NCBI GenBank assembly: GCA_031287585.1
Contig: JAITST010000194.1
Coordinates: forward strand, 1-10,290
Length of the DNA: 10,290 nucleotides
DNA from: Planctomycetaceae bacterium
GTDB taxonomy: Bacteria > Planctomycetota > Planctomycetia > Pirellulales > Thermoguttaceae
Direction: 5' to 3'
A program made the translations under genes and the position numbers. Below the pieces are notes generated by a model. It was given only the letters and a program-made list of their open reading frames with translations, did not search any database and was not told the DNA's origin. Below are positions 1 to 7,694 of the stretch, piece after piece. How positions within the stretch are numbered: the stretch's first letter is position 1; each line of letters starts with the position of its first letter.

Positions 1-181
1 TTAGATAGGCGATGGGATGATACCGTATAAATACACATTTAATTCGGCTACTCTTTCGATAAAACACATAATTTACGGTATTGCCGAGTGGTTCCTTTCA
101 TAGTTTTTGGGAAAGTACAACCCAGATTAGACGATACAAATTTTACTCAAACACCAACATTAAAGTTTCCGAACAAGTCCA

Positions 182-832
182 ATGAAAATTAACAGTATTT
201 TAAGCCTTTTTGCTCCTAAAGACATAAAGTTTTTTCCGTTATTGAACGAAACAGCCGAGATATTAGATCGGGCTGCCGTCCTTTTAGTTGACTTGTTTTC
301 GCCGGATGGGGACGCTCGAAGAATCGAAATTTGCAAATTGATTAAAGAAGAAGAAGTCAAAGGCGATAAAGTCACCGGTTACATTTTTAAGGCACTCAAT
401 GAAACATTTCTTACCCCTTTTGACAGGGAAGATATAAGTGCATTGGCAGACGATATCGACGATACAATTGATGCCATCAATAGTACCGCCCATAAAGTAT
501 TGCTGTATTCTCCTGAAACCTTACCGGATTCCACGCTTCAATTAGCGGAAATCATAAAAAAAGGAACAGCGGAAATTAAATCCGCCGTGTATGGATTATC
601 CAATGTAAAAAAATCTGACCAGCAAGTTCGTAAACACGCCGAAGAGATAAAAAAATTGGAGGAACAGGCGGACGTTTTATACGAACAAGGTATTACCAAC
701 CTTTTCAAAAGCGATATAAGAACCATTGAATTGATTAAAATAAAAGAAATCATTCAGAAGTTGGAAAAATCAGTCAATAGAATCAATAGTGTCGGTAAAA
801 CACTGAAAACAATTATTGTAAAGTACTCCTAA
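182..832 (+). CDS. DUF47 / PhoU-like phosphate transport accessory protein
   Basis: A 216-residue soluble, mostly helical protein of the DUF47 (PhoU-related, TIGR00153-like) family, whose members accompany PiT permeases and are thought to regulate phosphate uptake in the cytoplasm. The family pattern is easy to see: an N-terminal FAPKDIKFFPLLNE segment (residues 10-23), an acidic KEEEVKGDKVT helix (55-65) and the signature TPFDREDI (78-85), followed by ADDIDDTID (89-97). These acidic motifs bind metal clusters in PhoU-type proteins. The C-terminal part (about 150-210) is rich in Lys and Glu and suits long helices. Length is normal for the family. The ATG at 182 has no clear Shine-Dalgarno sequence, but the family N-terminus begins here. 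It lies 13 nt before the permease gene, so the two probably form one operon. The upstream 181 bases show no convincing promoter or Pho box. The family call is secure; the regulatory role is known only from relatives. Confidence 0.93.
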   Translation: MKINSILSLFAPKDIKFFPLLNETAEILDRAAVLLVDLFSPDGDARRIEICKLIKEEEVKGDKVTGYIFKALNETFLTPFDREDISALADDIDDTIDAINSTAHKVLLYSPETLPDSTLQLAEIIKKGTAEIKSAVYGLSNVKKSDQQVRKHAEEIKKLEEQADVLYEQGITNLFKSDIRTIELIKIKEIIQKLEKSVNRINSVGKTLKTIIVKYS

Positions 833-845
833 AAAATAAATACAC

Positions 846-1907
846 ATGGCTTTACTCATTATCATTATTGTTCTGGCTCTTATTTTTGATTTAATCAATG
901 GTTTTCACGATGCCGCAAACTCAATAGCGACGGTCGTTTCCTCTAAAGTATTGACTCCGGTACAGGCAGTTATCTGGGCGGCATTTTTCAATTTTTTCGC
1001 TTACTTTATTGCCGTTCATTTTTTAGGCGGATTTGGAGAAAGTATTGCCAACACCGTTGCTAAAACAGTCCGCCCTGAATTTATCACATCGGAAATTGTC
1101 ATCGCGGGACTTATTGCGGCGATTACCTGGAACTTAGCAACATGGAGATTAGGAATTCCCTCGTCTTCTTCTCATACGCTGATTGGCGGTTTTGCCGGAG
1201 CCGCAATTGCCGGAAATGGATTTAATTTTTGTGTCGTTCACGGTAAAGTTATCACTTTAATCGCTGCTTTTATCGTGGCGGCACCGCTTATCGGTATGGT
1301 CATCGGCTCTTTCGTAACGTTATTAACACTTCACCTGTTTAAGAATGTCAAAGCGAAAAATGCCGATGCGTGGTTCAAACGCCTACAATTGGTATCGTCA
1401 GCTTGGTTAGGTATTGGACACGGATTGAACGACTCGCAAAAAGTCATGGGAATTATCGGCGCAGCATTAATCGCCGCCAATAACCCTGAATTAAAACAAT
1501 TTGTTCCCAATTTGCCGGAATGGCTGAAAATGGGTTCTATGGCAGAGATAAAAAGTTGGATACCCTTGTCTTGTTTTACTGTGATTGCTTTAGGGACCAT
1601 GGGGGGCGGTTGGAAGATTATGAAAACGATGGGTAACAGTATTACAAAAATAAACCCCGTCGAAGGTTTTTGTGCCGAAATGGCAAGCGCAATGACGTTG
1701 CAAATTTCTGAAGTGTTACATGTTCCGGTAAGTACAACCCATGTCATCACCGGAAGCATTATTGGTGTCGGTTCTGTGAAGCGTTTGTCAGCCGTTCGTT
1801 GGGGAGTGACTTTTAATCTTTTTTGGGCGTGGGTTCTTACCATTCCCGTAAGTGCCGCGCTTGCCAGCGTGATCTACTGGGTCATCCGGTTTGTTAAAAT
1901 CGGTTAA
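846..1907 (+). CDS. pit: Inorganic phosphate transporter, PiT family
   Basis: A 353-residue integral membrane protein of the PiT (PF01384) family, which imports inorganic phosphate, usually as a metal-phosphate complex, driven by protons or sodium. The internal duplication typical of the family is visible: GFHDAANSIATVV (residues 19-31) in the first half and GHGLNDSQKVMG (191-202) in the second, which carry the conserved Asp and Asn residues of the transport site. Two further matched signatures are PSSSSHTLIGG (105-115) and PVSTTHVITGS (294-304). Hydrophobic segments run through the whole chain and suit roughly ten membrane spans. Length fits the shorter bacterial members. The ATG at 846 follows the accessory gene by 13 nt with no obvious ribosome binding site, which suggests translation coupled to the upstream gene. 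No strong terminator follows; only weak inverted repeats lie between 1908 and 2034. The exact coupling ion cannot be told from the sequence. Confidence 0.96.
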   Translation: MALLIIIIVLALIFDLINGFHDAANSIATVVSSKVLTPVQAVIWAAFFNFFAYFIAVHFLGGFGESIANTVAKTVRPEFITSEIVIAGLIAAITWNLATWRLGIPSSSSHTLIGGFAGAAIAGNGFNFCVVHGKVITLIAAFIVAAPLIGMVIGSFVTLLTLHLFKNVKAKNADAWFKRLQLVSSAWLGIGHGLNDSQKVMGIIGAALIAANNPELKQFVPNLPEWLKMGSMAEIKSWIPLSCFTVIALGTMGGGWKIMKTMGNSITKINPVEGFCAEMASAMTLQISEVLHVPVSTTHVITGSIIGVGSVKRLSAVRWGVTFNLFWAWVLTIPVSAALASVIYWVIRFVKIG

Positions 1908-1998
1908 AAAGTAACATTCTGCTCGTTTTTGCTCATAGTACATACCGTACATGATTGAAAATTGTTATGATGACAAAATAACGATGACAACATTTTTT

Positions 1999-2023
1999 CC
2001 TCTGTGACCCCAGTGCCTCTGTG
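1999..2023. repeat. Short direct repeat in a convergent intergenic region
   Basis: The 8-mer cctctgtg occurs at 1999-2006 and again at 2016-2023, 17 bp apart, in the 127-bp gap between the converging permease and exported-protein genes. From memory, similar 'cctctgtg' phrases occur as intergenic repeats in several unrelated bacterial phyla, but I cannot confirm that this is one. Otherwise the gap holds only weak inverted repeats and a short T run at 1993-1998. Confidence 0.4.
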
Positions 2024-2034
2024 CGCAACACCAC

Positions 2035-3732
2035 TCACTTCTCATCTTCCAAAAATTTTTTCAACTTCTCAATATCAATCAGCCCCGCATCGTCTTCCCG
2101 CGTCAATTCCGCAAATTTACATTTGGCTACCAGATTCCCTTGTTCGTCCAGAATACATAGCAAACCGGTTTCTTCTTTTGTCAAATCAATATCAAGTTGT
2201 TTCGTTATAAAAATCACATCGTCACTCGGATTCAAAAACTCAACTTCGCCGCCAACAAGTTCATAGCGGCTGGCAACGTCGCGAACAAGAATGTTATTTA
2301 TAAACGGATTTAGTGAAAACATATACGGTTTCCGTGCTTGATACTGGAAAACAATTCGCTCATCTAATTTGTTACGTTCATCTAATTTGTTACGTTCATC
2401 AAAATATAACAACATTTTTCGTTTTCGTAACGATGCTGATTCAATCGCTGCCGAGAAACGTTGAATAAACTGTCCCTCTGTTTCCGGCGATCGGATGTAA
2501 CGATCCGCGTTGTAGTTATATCCAGCCAAATGAGATTGCACCTTTATATCAGGCAACGTGATATTTTTGTTTGGAATGAACAGATTAATGATATTATTAT
2601 TCGTGCCATCATTATGATATTCCTGCCCTTTCCCGTGAAAAGTGAGCAAATAAAAAGCACCAACACTCAAATTTTCAATCTCATAACTGCCATCCTCCTT
2701 CGTTTGAACGCTGATTTTCTCTCCAACCGTTCGCGTATTTCCCATAAAAAATCCACTACATAATTGTAATCCAACCGTCATATCTTGTGCCGGTTCGTTG
2801 GTATCAATGTCAATCAGTTTACCTTTAACAGTTACGGTCGGTTGTAATGTAATAGTTACGTTTTCAACGTAACCACTCACAAACTTTGTCCCTCGATAAA
2901 TAATTTTACCGCCATTCGTCTCAACCGCCGCAATCAGAGCATCGTAACTTTGAACCTGTTGCCAACTAACTTGTCCGTTATGGTCTGTTTTCAAACGCTG
3001 TCCCTGCGATTGAATCTGTACTTCAATATTTTCGACCGGCTTACCGTCAGCATCGTTCACTTGTACACGCAACGGACGATTACTTGGGCGAAGAAGTTGT
3101 TCTTCTATTAACACTTCCGTACTATCTTTCTTGATAGTGAAATAACGGTCTATCGAGTAGTAATTGTTTCCCGATTGATGAAGCATTAGCATATAGTTGC
3201 CGCTGTGTAAATAAAAAACAGCAATTCCGTCATCGTTTGTCTTCGCCCAACGAGATTCAGTTTGTTTGGTCTGACCGTCTGGCGTGGTGTACAGATGTTG
3301 TATTGAAAGCGATTCGTGTGAGATATGTTTTCCGGTACGAGCGTTCGTAACGTGGATCAAAACTTTCGTTGCCGGTTCAAGAGTGAGATTGACATCAAAA
3401 CTCGGTTTGTCTTCTGTGATTTCAACCAGCGTCGGGCGAGAACAGTTGCCGTTACTATCATACGCCTCAACGTACAATAAATCGCCAACACGTGTCTTGA
3501 ATGTATGCTTGCCGTTTTCGATATGTAACGATTGCCCCCTCGACGAACGGGCGGTTGTAATATGCAAGCGGCATTCAACTTTCGGAACCGGATGTTTTTC
3601 CGAATCGTAAACTGATATCGTCACCGGAACTTCATCGGCAGGTTTATCTTCATCCGCAAACAAACCTGCATTGCAAACCGACAAAACAACAGTAGTTATC
3701 GTAACAACGAAAAGTAAATTTATCCGTGACAT
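2035..3732 (-). CDS. Exported protein with carboxypeptidase-regulatory-like domains and a degenerate thioredoxin-like C-terminus
   Basis: A 565-residue protein of unknown function. It starts with a signal peptide (hydrophobic residues 5-19, likely cut near CNA-GLFA at 20-26). The Cys at 20 is not in a good lipobox. Several beta-sandwich modules of the carboxypeptidase-regulatory or CNA-B type follow: about 36-120, 121-215 and 218-298, then the clearest at 300-366, with KEDGSYEIENLSVGAFYL resembling the family's DG-x-[FY] ... L-x-x-G-x-[FY] strand pattern. Residues 422-444 (IQRFSAAIESASLRKRKMLLYF) and 522-540 (GLLCILDEQGNLVAK) resemble the first helix-strand and the late beta-hairpin of thioredoxin-like domains, but there is no CxxC. 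The ATG at 3732 is supported by GGAG (3740-3743 on the plus strand) 7 nt upstream and by the signal peptide. Residues 445-456 are a tandem DERNKL repeat. The gene lies downstream of the kinase-like gene with a 142-bp gap holding its own candidate promoter. Such proteins often act at the cell surface; no enzymatic role can be claimed. Confidence 0.85.
   Translation of the reverse strand: MSRINLLFVVTITTVVLSVCNAGLFADEDKPADEVPVTISVYDSEKHPVPKVECRLHITTARSSRGQSLHIENGKHTFKTRVGDLLYVEAYDSNGNCSRPTLVEITEDKPSFDVNLTLEPATKVLIHVTNARTGKHISHESLSIQHLYTTPDGQTKQTESRWAKTNDDGIAVFYLHSGNYMLMLHQSGNNYYSIDRYFTIKKDSTEVLIEEQLLRPSNRPLRVQVNDADGKPVENIEVQIQSQGQRLKTDHNGQVSWQQVQSYDALIAAVETNGGKIIYRGTKFVSGYVENVTITLQPTVTVKGKLIDIDTNEPAQDMTVGLQLCSGFFMGNTRTVGEKISVQTKEDGSYEIENLSVGAFYLLTFHGKGQEYHNDGTNNNIINLFIPNKNITLPDIKVQSHLAGYNYNADRYIRSPETEGQFIQRFSAAIESASLRKRKMLLYFDERNKLDERNKLDERIVFQYQARKPYMFSLNPFINNILVRDVASRYELVGGEVEFLNPSDDVIFITKQLDIDLTKEETGLLCILDEQGNLVAKCKFAELTREDDAGLIDIEKLKKFLEDEK
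2361..2396 (-). repeat. In-frame 18-bp tandem duplication
   Basis: Two perfect copies of an 18-bp unit (catctaatttgttacgtt) at 2361-2378 and 2379-2396, followed by a 4-bp start of a third copy. The unit length is a multiple of three, so it adds the hexapeptide DERNKL without breaking the exported protein's reading frame. Such an exact repeat suggests a recent slippage event. Confidence 0.95.
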
Positions 3733-3814
3733 AGAAAGTCTCCGCGAGAAATAAAGAAGTGGTTAGGATTTATCAAAATGAATCGTGTCCTGTACACGTT
3801 CAACACAGCGGGAT

Positions 3815-3843
3815 ATTATAAACTTTTTGGAGAGCGGATACAA
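3815..3843 (-). promoter_or_regulatory. Candidate sigma-70-type promoter for the exported-protein gene
   Basis: Read on the minus strand there is a perfect TATAAT (plus-strand 3815-3820) preceded by TTGTAT (3838-3843) with exactly 17 bp between them. The -35 matches the consensus at only three of six positions. It would start transcription about 75 bp upstream of the ATG at 3732, so the exported-protein gene could be expressed apart from the kinase-like gene. Whether housekeeping consensus rules hold in this organism is assumed. Confidence 0.4.
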
Positions 3844-3874
3844 TCGGATACCGCCCGCACCCCAGTTTTCAGAA

Positions 3875-6289
3875 TTATGATAACGACGACATTTCCGCGT
3901 AAGAACCGTTTCCCGCCGATACTACTTCCCATACGGTCGTCTTCCGTTTCGACTTTGTCACCTTTAATATAGTTTTTACAAGTTGGTTTGCGTCCAGCGG
4001 TAACGGTATTATACCATCGTTGCTGTTTGCTACCTTATTGAGAGTTTTTGACCTCATTAATAGCGATGCAGACCCCAGTAGTATGATTCCGCGACAGAAA
4101 CCTAAATTCCGTATTCTGGTCATCAGATTTTCGCCTGAATTTCCCAGTCTTGAATTGATTATTACCGCGTCGAAGAAACGCCCTTGATTTCTTTCCGCAA
4201 GCAACAATTCAATTGCCGCCGTATCGCTATCTATCGGTTCTACCATCGCACCAAACTGACACAACGTATTTTCAACATACGACCTATGCGGCACATTATC
4301 ATCTACCACCAACAATCGTAATCCGCCCAGCGCGTATTCCGGTGAAGATTTTTGAGGTTCTTCTTTATGTTGTTCCGTCTGGCTATGCGTGTGTGTGTTG
4401 GTTCTTGCGGGCGATAGTAACGCTACTGGTACGAACAAAGTGAACGTACTCCCTACATTCGGCGTACTTACAACACGAATCATTCCGCCGATTGACCTTG
4501 CCAACGTTTGCGCGGTACAAAGATTAAACTTGAGCGACGCGCTGCCGCTATCCCACTCCGCTCCCTCCTCAATATCACTGTTTTCAGGCAACGTAAAACG
4601 TGATGTAGGAGACATTGAACTTTTTCTCGTGTCGAAGTATGGTTGGAACAATGTCGGAATTTTTTCAGGACGTATCCCGCGACCGGTGTCCGTAATGCTA
4701 ATCACTAAGTAAGACAAACGTTCAAAAAACGGATTCACAAAATCATCGTAGTTAAACGAGATTATTGACTGAAAATCACGTAACCATTTTTCGGAACTGC
4801 TTAAACCAATTTGCGACAACGCATCTGACCGTTGAATTGTCATATCAACCGTAATCTTGCCGCGTTCGGTAAACTGAAACGAATTATCGAGTAACGTTAG
4901 CAGGATTTTCATACATGACGCATCGTCAACGATAATTTCATCGGGAGCGTCTTTGTCAATGTTAATAGTGAAGTTAATACCGCTCTTACGGCATATCCAT
5001 CCCGCGACACTGTTGTCAACCACCGAGAAAGCGTCACGTAACGAAACTCCCCGCAGTCCCGATTCGGGATGTTCCATACTGACATTGATGTAAGTATGAA
5101 CCGAGTCAAGCATCGCGAGTATTTTCGCACTTTTTCTGTTTATCGCTTGCAATGCCTTAACGTACCCGCCCACCGCGTTTTTGTATTCGAGCAAGTTTTG
5201 TTCCCTGATAACTACAATGTTATGACTTATCACCGCGAAGTGAGCGGACAGCATTTCCAACATATTTTGCATAAATTCCTGTTTATTGCTGTCGGACGAC
5301 TCAACACGCACAATATGCTGCCGTGTACTTTCAACCGTTGAAAACATTTCCTTCATATACAACCGAAGGTTTTTCTCGTCGCGTTTTCGTGTAATAAAGA
5401 AACTGAGCCGAGAGAAAAAGTACAGTAAGCAAGTGTAAAAAACTGTACACGGACAGATTCTCCCTGTATAAATTGATTGATACCAATCGCTTGCCCAGAA
5501 ATCGACACCGACCAGCGACTCGATATCATCATTATTGTTGAATATCGGCTGGATAGCCGAAACCCAAGTTCCCCATCGGTCGGTCACGGGGGATTTAGAA
5601 ACGCTCAACTTCTTTTCACGTATCGCAATTCTTATGTCGTCATCCATCGCCACTAGCGTACCGGGCAAGTCATCTATTTCATTCAAACCGTCAATTTTGT
5701 TGTCACGATTCATATCAAACGCAGGCGACAAAACAAGTTCAGCATTGGCGGCTTCGGCACTCGATACACGAAACGTATAAATCGAACCGATTATTGGAAG
5801 CAACCGTTGGTATTCACGAAGTAAATCCATACCGGCTTGATAACGCGGGGCGCTAGTGTTATCGTCAACTGGTAACAATGCGTAGTTGTCGGCAATAACA
5901 GTAGAAATGTGATACGTAATGTTCTCAATCAAATTTCCAAGACCTCTAACAACCTGACGGTCAGACCAATGAATAAAAAAACAGCAACTGGTACAAATCG
6001 CCAAAAACAAAGCCCATGCAACAAACAATATCTTACGATAAGTCCGATGTCTATTCCGAAAAGTAACAAACCCCAAAACGGACACCGAGACAAAAAGCAC
6101 GATACCGATAGTAACGTCGGAAAAGAATAATTTTAACAAAAACATAGTGGGCGAATATAAATAAAAAGTTACCTGACGCAAAAAATAACAATAAGCACAG
6201 GAAAACATCATTGTACCAAGTATAAGCACAAATGTAAATACGGATTGAAAATTGTTTGTGCCGTGATGTAGAACCAACTTCCTGAACAT
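3875..6289 (-). CDS. Membrane-bound hybrid histidine kinase-like protein with degenerate phosphotransfer sites
   Basis: An 804-residue sensor of hybrid-kinase architecture; residues are counted from the ATG at 6289. Membrane segments lie at about 16-37, 49-76 and 86-106. A periplasmic PDC/Cache-like domain (124-275) carries the typical DRWGTWVSAIQPI ... LVGVDFWASDW pattern and a calcium-loop-like DMNRDNKID (192-200). A fourth membrane segment follows at 279-299. The dimerisation region (339-354, FMQNMLEMLSAHFAVI) lines up with the usual F-x-x-N-M-S-H-E-I-R-T-P, but Glu345 replaces the His. The ATPase domain keeps N-box Asn469, DTGRGI (534-539), the F-box LFQPYF and GSTF (613-616). Its G2 box is altered (GSASLKF, 582-588). 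The C-terminal receiver (657-776) keeps Asp663-Asp664 but has Asn712 at the phosphoacceptor site and Leu763 in place of the conserved Lys. A GTG at 6292 is possible, but GGGA 7 nt before the ATG favours 6289. It is divergent from flagellin. ATP binding may survive; classical phosphorelay looks unlikely. Confidence 0.88.
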   Translation of the reverse strand: MFRKLVLHHGTNNFQSVFTFVLILGTMMFSCAYCYFLRQVTFYLYSPTMFLLKLFFSDVTIGIVLFVSVSVLGFVTFRNRHRTYRKILFVAWALFLAICTSCCFFIHWSDRQVVRGLGNLIENITYHISTVIADNYALLPVDDNTSAPRYQAGMDLLREYQRLLPIIGSIYTFRVSSAEAANAELVLSPAFDMNRDNKIDGLNEIDDLPGTLVAMDDDIRIAIREKKLSVSKSPVTDRWGTWVSAIQPIFNNNDDIESLVGVDFWASDWYQSIYTGRICPCTVFYTCLLYFFSRLSFFITRKRDEKNLRLYMKEMFSTVESTRQHIVRVESSDSNKQEFMQNMLEMLSAHFAVISHNIVVIREQNLLEYKNAVGGYVKALQAINRKSAKILAMLDSVHTYINVSMEHPESGLRGVSLRDAFSVVDNSVAGWICRKSGINFTINIDKDAPDEIIVDDASCMKILLTLLDNSFQFTERGKITVDMTIQRSDALSQIGLSSSEKWLRDFQSIISFNYDDFVNPFFERLSYLVISITDTGRGIRPEKIPTLFQPYFDTRKSSMSPTSRFTLPENSDIEEGAEWDSGSASLKFNLCTAQTLARSIGGMIRVVSTPNVGSTFTLFVPVALLSPARTNTHTHSQTEQHKEEPQKSSPEYALGGLRLLVVDDNVPHRSYVENTLCQFGAMVEPIDSDTAAIELLLAERNQGRFFDAVIINSRLGNSGENLMTRIRNLGFCRGIILLGSASLLMRSKTLNKVANSNDGIIPLPLDANQLVKTILKVTKSKRKTTVWEVVSAGNGSYAEMSSLS

Positions 6290-6398
6290 CACAAATTCCC
6301 GTTATGCTGCCGAAATCTCTCAATTTTCACGAAAAAGTCCGATTATAACGACTAATTTACCAAATTTTCCTATTTTTTCACTTTTTTGCTGCTAATTA

Positions 6399-6428
6399 AC
6401 GACATATCTTTGAACAAGCGATTATAAT
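6399..6428 (+). promoter_or_regulatory. Candidate promoter for flagellin
   Basis: A perfect TATAAT at 6423-6428 is preceded by ACGACA (6399-6404) with an 18-bp spacer; the -35 matches TTGACA at four of six positions. It would give a leader of roughly 75 nt. Another candidate is a flagellar sigma-28-like TCAA (6320-6323), 14 bp, TCCGATTA (6338-6345), which matches GCCGATAA at six of eight positions. The sequence does not decide between them. I found no good sigma-54 site. Confidence 0.35.
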
Positions 6429-6496
6429 GTTTGTCTGTGTCTGGTAAACCTTAACGATTTTACTGACAACAAAACTGTTTCAACAACACCTTTAAG

Positions 6497-6502
6497 AAAG
6501 GA
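6497..6502 (+). promoter_or_regulatory. Strong ribosome binding site for flagellin
   Basis: AAAGGA lies 8 nt before the ATG at 6511. It is the best Shine-Dalgarno sequence among the plus-strand genes here and fixes the flagellin start. It fits a gene that must be made in large amounts. Confidence 0.8.
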
Positions 6503-6510
6503 TTATAACA

Positions 6511-7530
6511 ATGGCAGGAATATATCTTAATACAGACGTAGCGTCGATGATTACGGCTTTACAGGTTCGGAAAACTAACGACAAGTTGAACAACTCAATG
6601 TTGCAACAAACAACGGGATTGAAAATCAACTACGCAATTGATGACCCATCGGGATTGGTTGCGAGCGAAGTGATGCGGGGTGAACTGGCATCAATTTCAG
6701 CCGCGAAGACGAATAGCGAACGCGCAATCGGAATGTTCAAAGTAGCCGACCAAGCGTTAGGATTGATAAGCGATAAGTTGACGAAAGCGAAAGAACTAGC
6801 GGGACTGATATCCAGTGGTAATGAAATAGAGGCAAATAACGATGAGTTTACGGCAATTATGCAATCTATTGCGCGTGATATTCAAACAACATCTTATTCA
6901 GGAAATAAACTGTTTTATAATACTGGTACAGGTGCTTTTGAGGCGTTTGAAGAATCAAAATTTCAAGTTGGTACAGATACTTCCGGTGAAGGTGTCGTGT
7001 CTTTTCAGTTAAAAAATTTGGCAGGAAATGATACGGCTACTGGAATGGCAAGTCTATCGAAACTTGTTACGGATGAAAAAGCAATGTTTGTTGGGGACAA
7101 CACTATTTTCGCTGGTACCGGTTCACCGCGAGGTTATGGAAATGGTTTGCTATATAATCTCTCCGTTTCTAGTACTATCGGCGGTGTTGCGGCAGGCAAT
7201 GGATTTGATATAACTGCGAGTAGTATCCAGAAAGATGCGGTAAAGCAAAACGCATTGGCTGCTGTGGGTGATATTGACAAAGCCATTAGCGATGTCGCTC
7301 GCTATCGCGGTCAGATCGGTGGTTTCCAGAAATACTCATTGGAGTCGTCAATCAACTCTCTCAATAATCGTTTCACACAAGTCACCGCTGCCGAAGCCGA
7401 CATCCGTAATGCCGACGCAACGCAATTGACACAAGATATTACATCCGGTCAGTTGTTGTTACAATCCGGTATATCAACGTTGTTACTAGCCGGACAAAAC
7501 AGGAGTTACGCACTAGCGTTGCTGGGATAA
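6511..7530 (+). CDS. fliC: Flagellin
   Basis: A 339-residue flagellin, the filament subunit exported through the flagellar type III apparatus and polymerised outside the cell. The N-terminal D0/D1 part shows LNTDVASMITALQVRKTND (6-24), GLKINYAIDDPSGLVASE (36-53, equal to the usual GLRINSAKDDAAGLAISE) and ADQALGLISDKLTKAKELA (79-97). The C-terminal D1/D0 part shows IDKAISDVARYRGQIGGFQK (255-274), AAEADIRNADATQLTQDI (293-310) and the terminal LLLAGQNRSYALALLG. The central, surface-exposed region (about 140-235) is short and rich in Gly and Thr, and has no large D2/D3 insertion. The DDPSGLVASE and RGQIGGFQ wording is like planctomycete flagellins I recall. The canonical SRI-x-DAD motif is changed to ADIRNAD. 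Overall length is at the short end for the family. It is divergent from the kinase-like gene and alone: no chaperone, cap or hook gene is nearby. The symbol is generic. Confidence 0.95.
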   Translation: MAGIYLNTDVASMITALQVRKTNDKLNNSMLQQTTGLKINYAIDDPSGLVASEVMRGELASISAAKTNSERAIGMFKVADQALGLISDKLTKAKELAGLISSGNEIEANNDEFTAIMQSIARDIQTTSYSGNKLFYNTGTGAFEAFEESKFQVGTDTSGEGVVSFQLKNLAGNDTATGMASLSKLVTDEKAMFVGDNTIFAGTGSPRGYGNGLLYNLSVSSTIGGVAAGNGFDITASSIQKDAVKQNALAAVGDIDKAISDVARYRGQIGGFQKYSLESSINSLNNRFTQVTAAEADIRNADATQLTQDITSGQLLLQSGISTLLLAGQNRSYALALLG

Positions 7531-7545
7531 GAAGCCGCCCCCTTT

Positions 7546-7659
7546 GGCTGAAGCCGACGGCAATGCGACTGCTATGATGTATTGCCGTCGGTTTTAACCG
7601 ACGGAGACGGTGCGTCTCTAAACGGCTATTAAGTCGCGCTAGCGACTGCACTTTATTAA
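7546..7659. repeat. Composite hairpin repeat cluster, copy 1 (downstream of flagellin)
   Basis: The stretch just after flagellin holds a nest of inverted repeats. An 11-bp arm at 7554-7564 pairs with 7581-7591. ccgtcggttttaaccgacgg (7585-7604) is a hairpin with a 9-bp stem. 7604-7618 is a 6-bp stem with a 3-nt loop (gagacg/cgtctc). 7632-7647 is agtcgc/gcgact around gcta. Bases 7546-7565 are an exact 20-bp direct copy of 9987-10006, and 7633-7659 is an exact 27-bp inverted copy of 9936-9962. The hairpins may stop flagellin transcription, though no T run follows. The shared sequence marks a dispersed repeat family; I recognise no named family. Confidence 0.85.
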
Positions 7660-7694
7660 ATTACTGTTGGAAAATATAAAAATACCCCCGCTAA

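Noticed and set aside
1..69. A 22-codon minus-strand frame at the left edge (ending GIIPSPI)
   Set aside because: It reads like protein, but it is closed by an upstream stop, has no supporting context and is too short to claim.
107..138. A promoter (ttggga ... gataca) for the phosphate operon
   Set aside because: The spacing of about 20 bp is too long and both hexamers match poorly.
1331..1843. A 170-codon frame antisense to the phosphate permease
   Set aside because: It lies wholly within the permease gene, whose family signatures are clear; it is a shadow frame.
6441..6456. A sigma-54-like site (tggtaaaccttaacga) before flagellin
   Set aside because: The -24 GG is present, but the -12 GC is missing at the required spacing (the bases there are CG).
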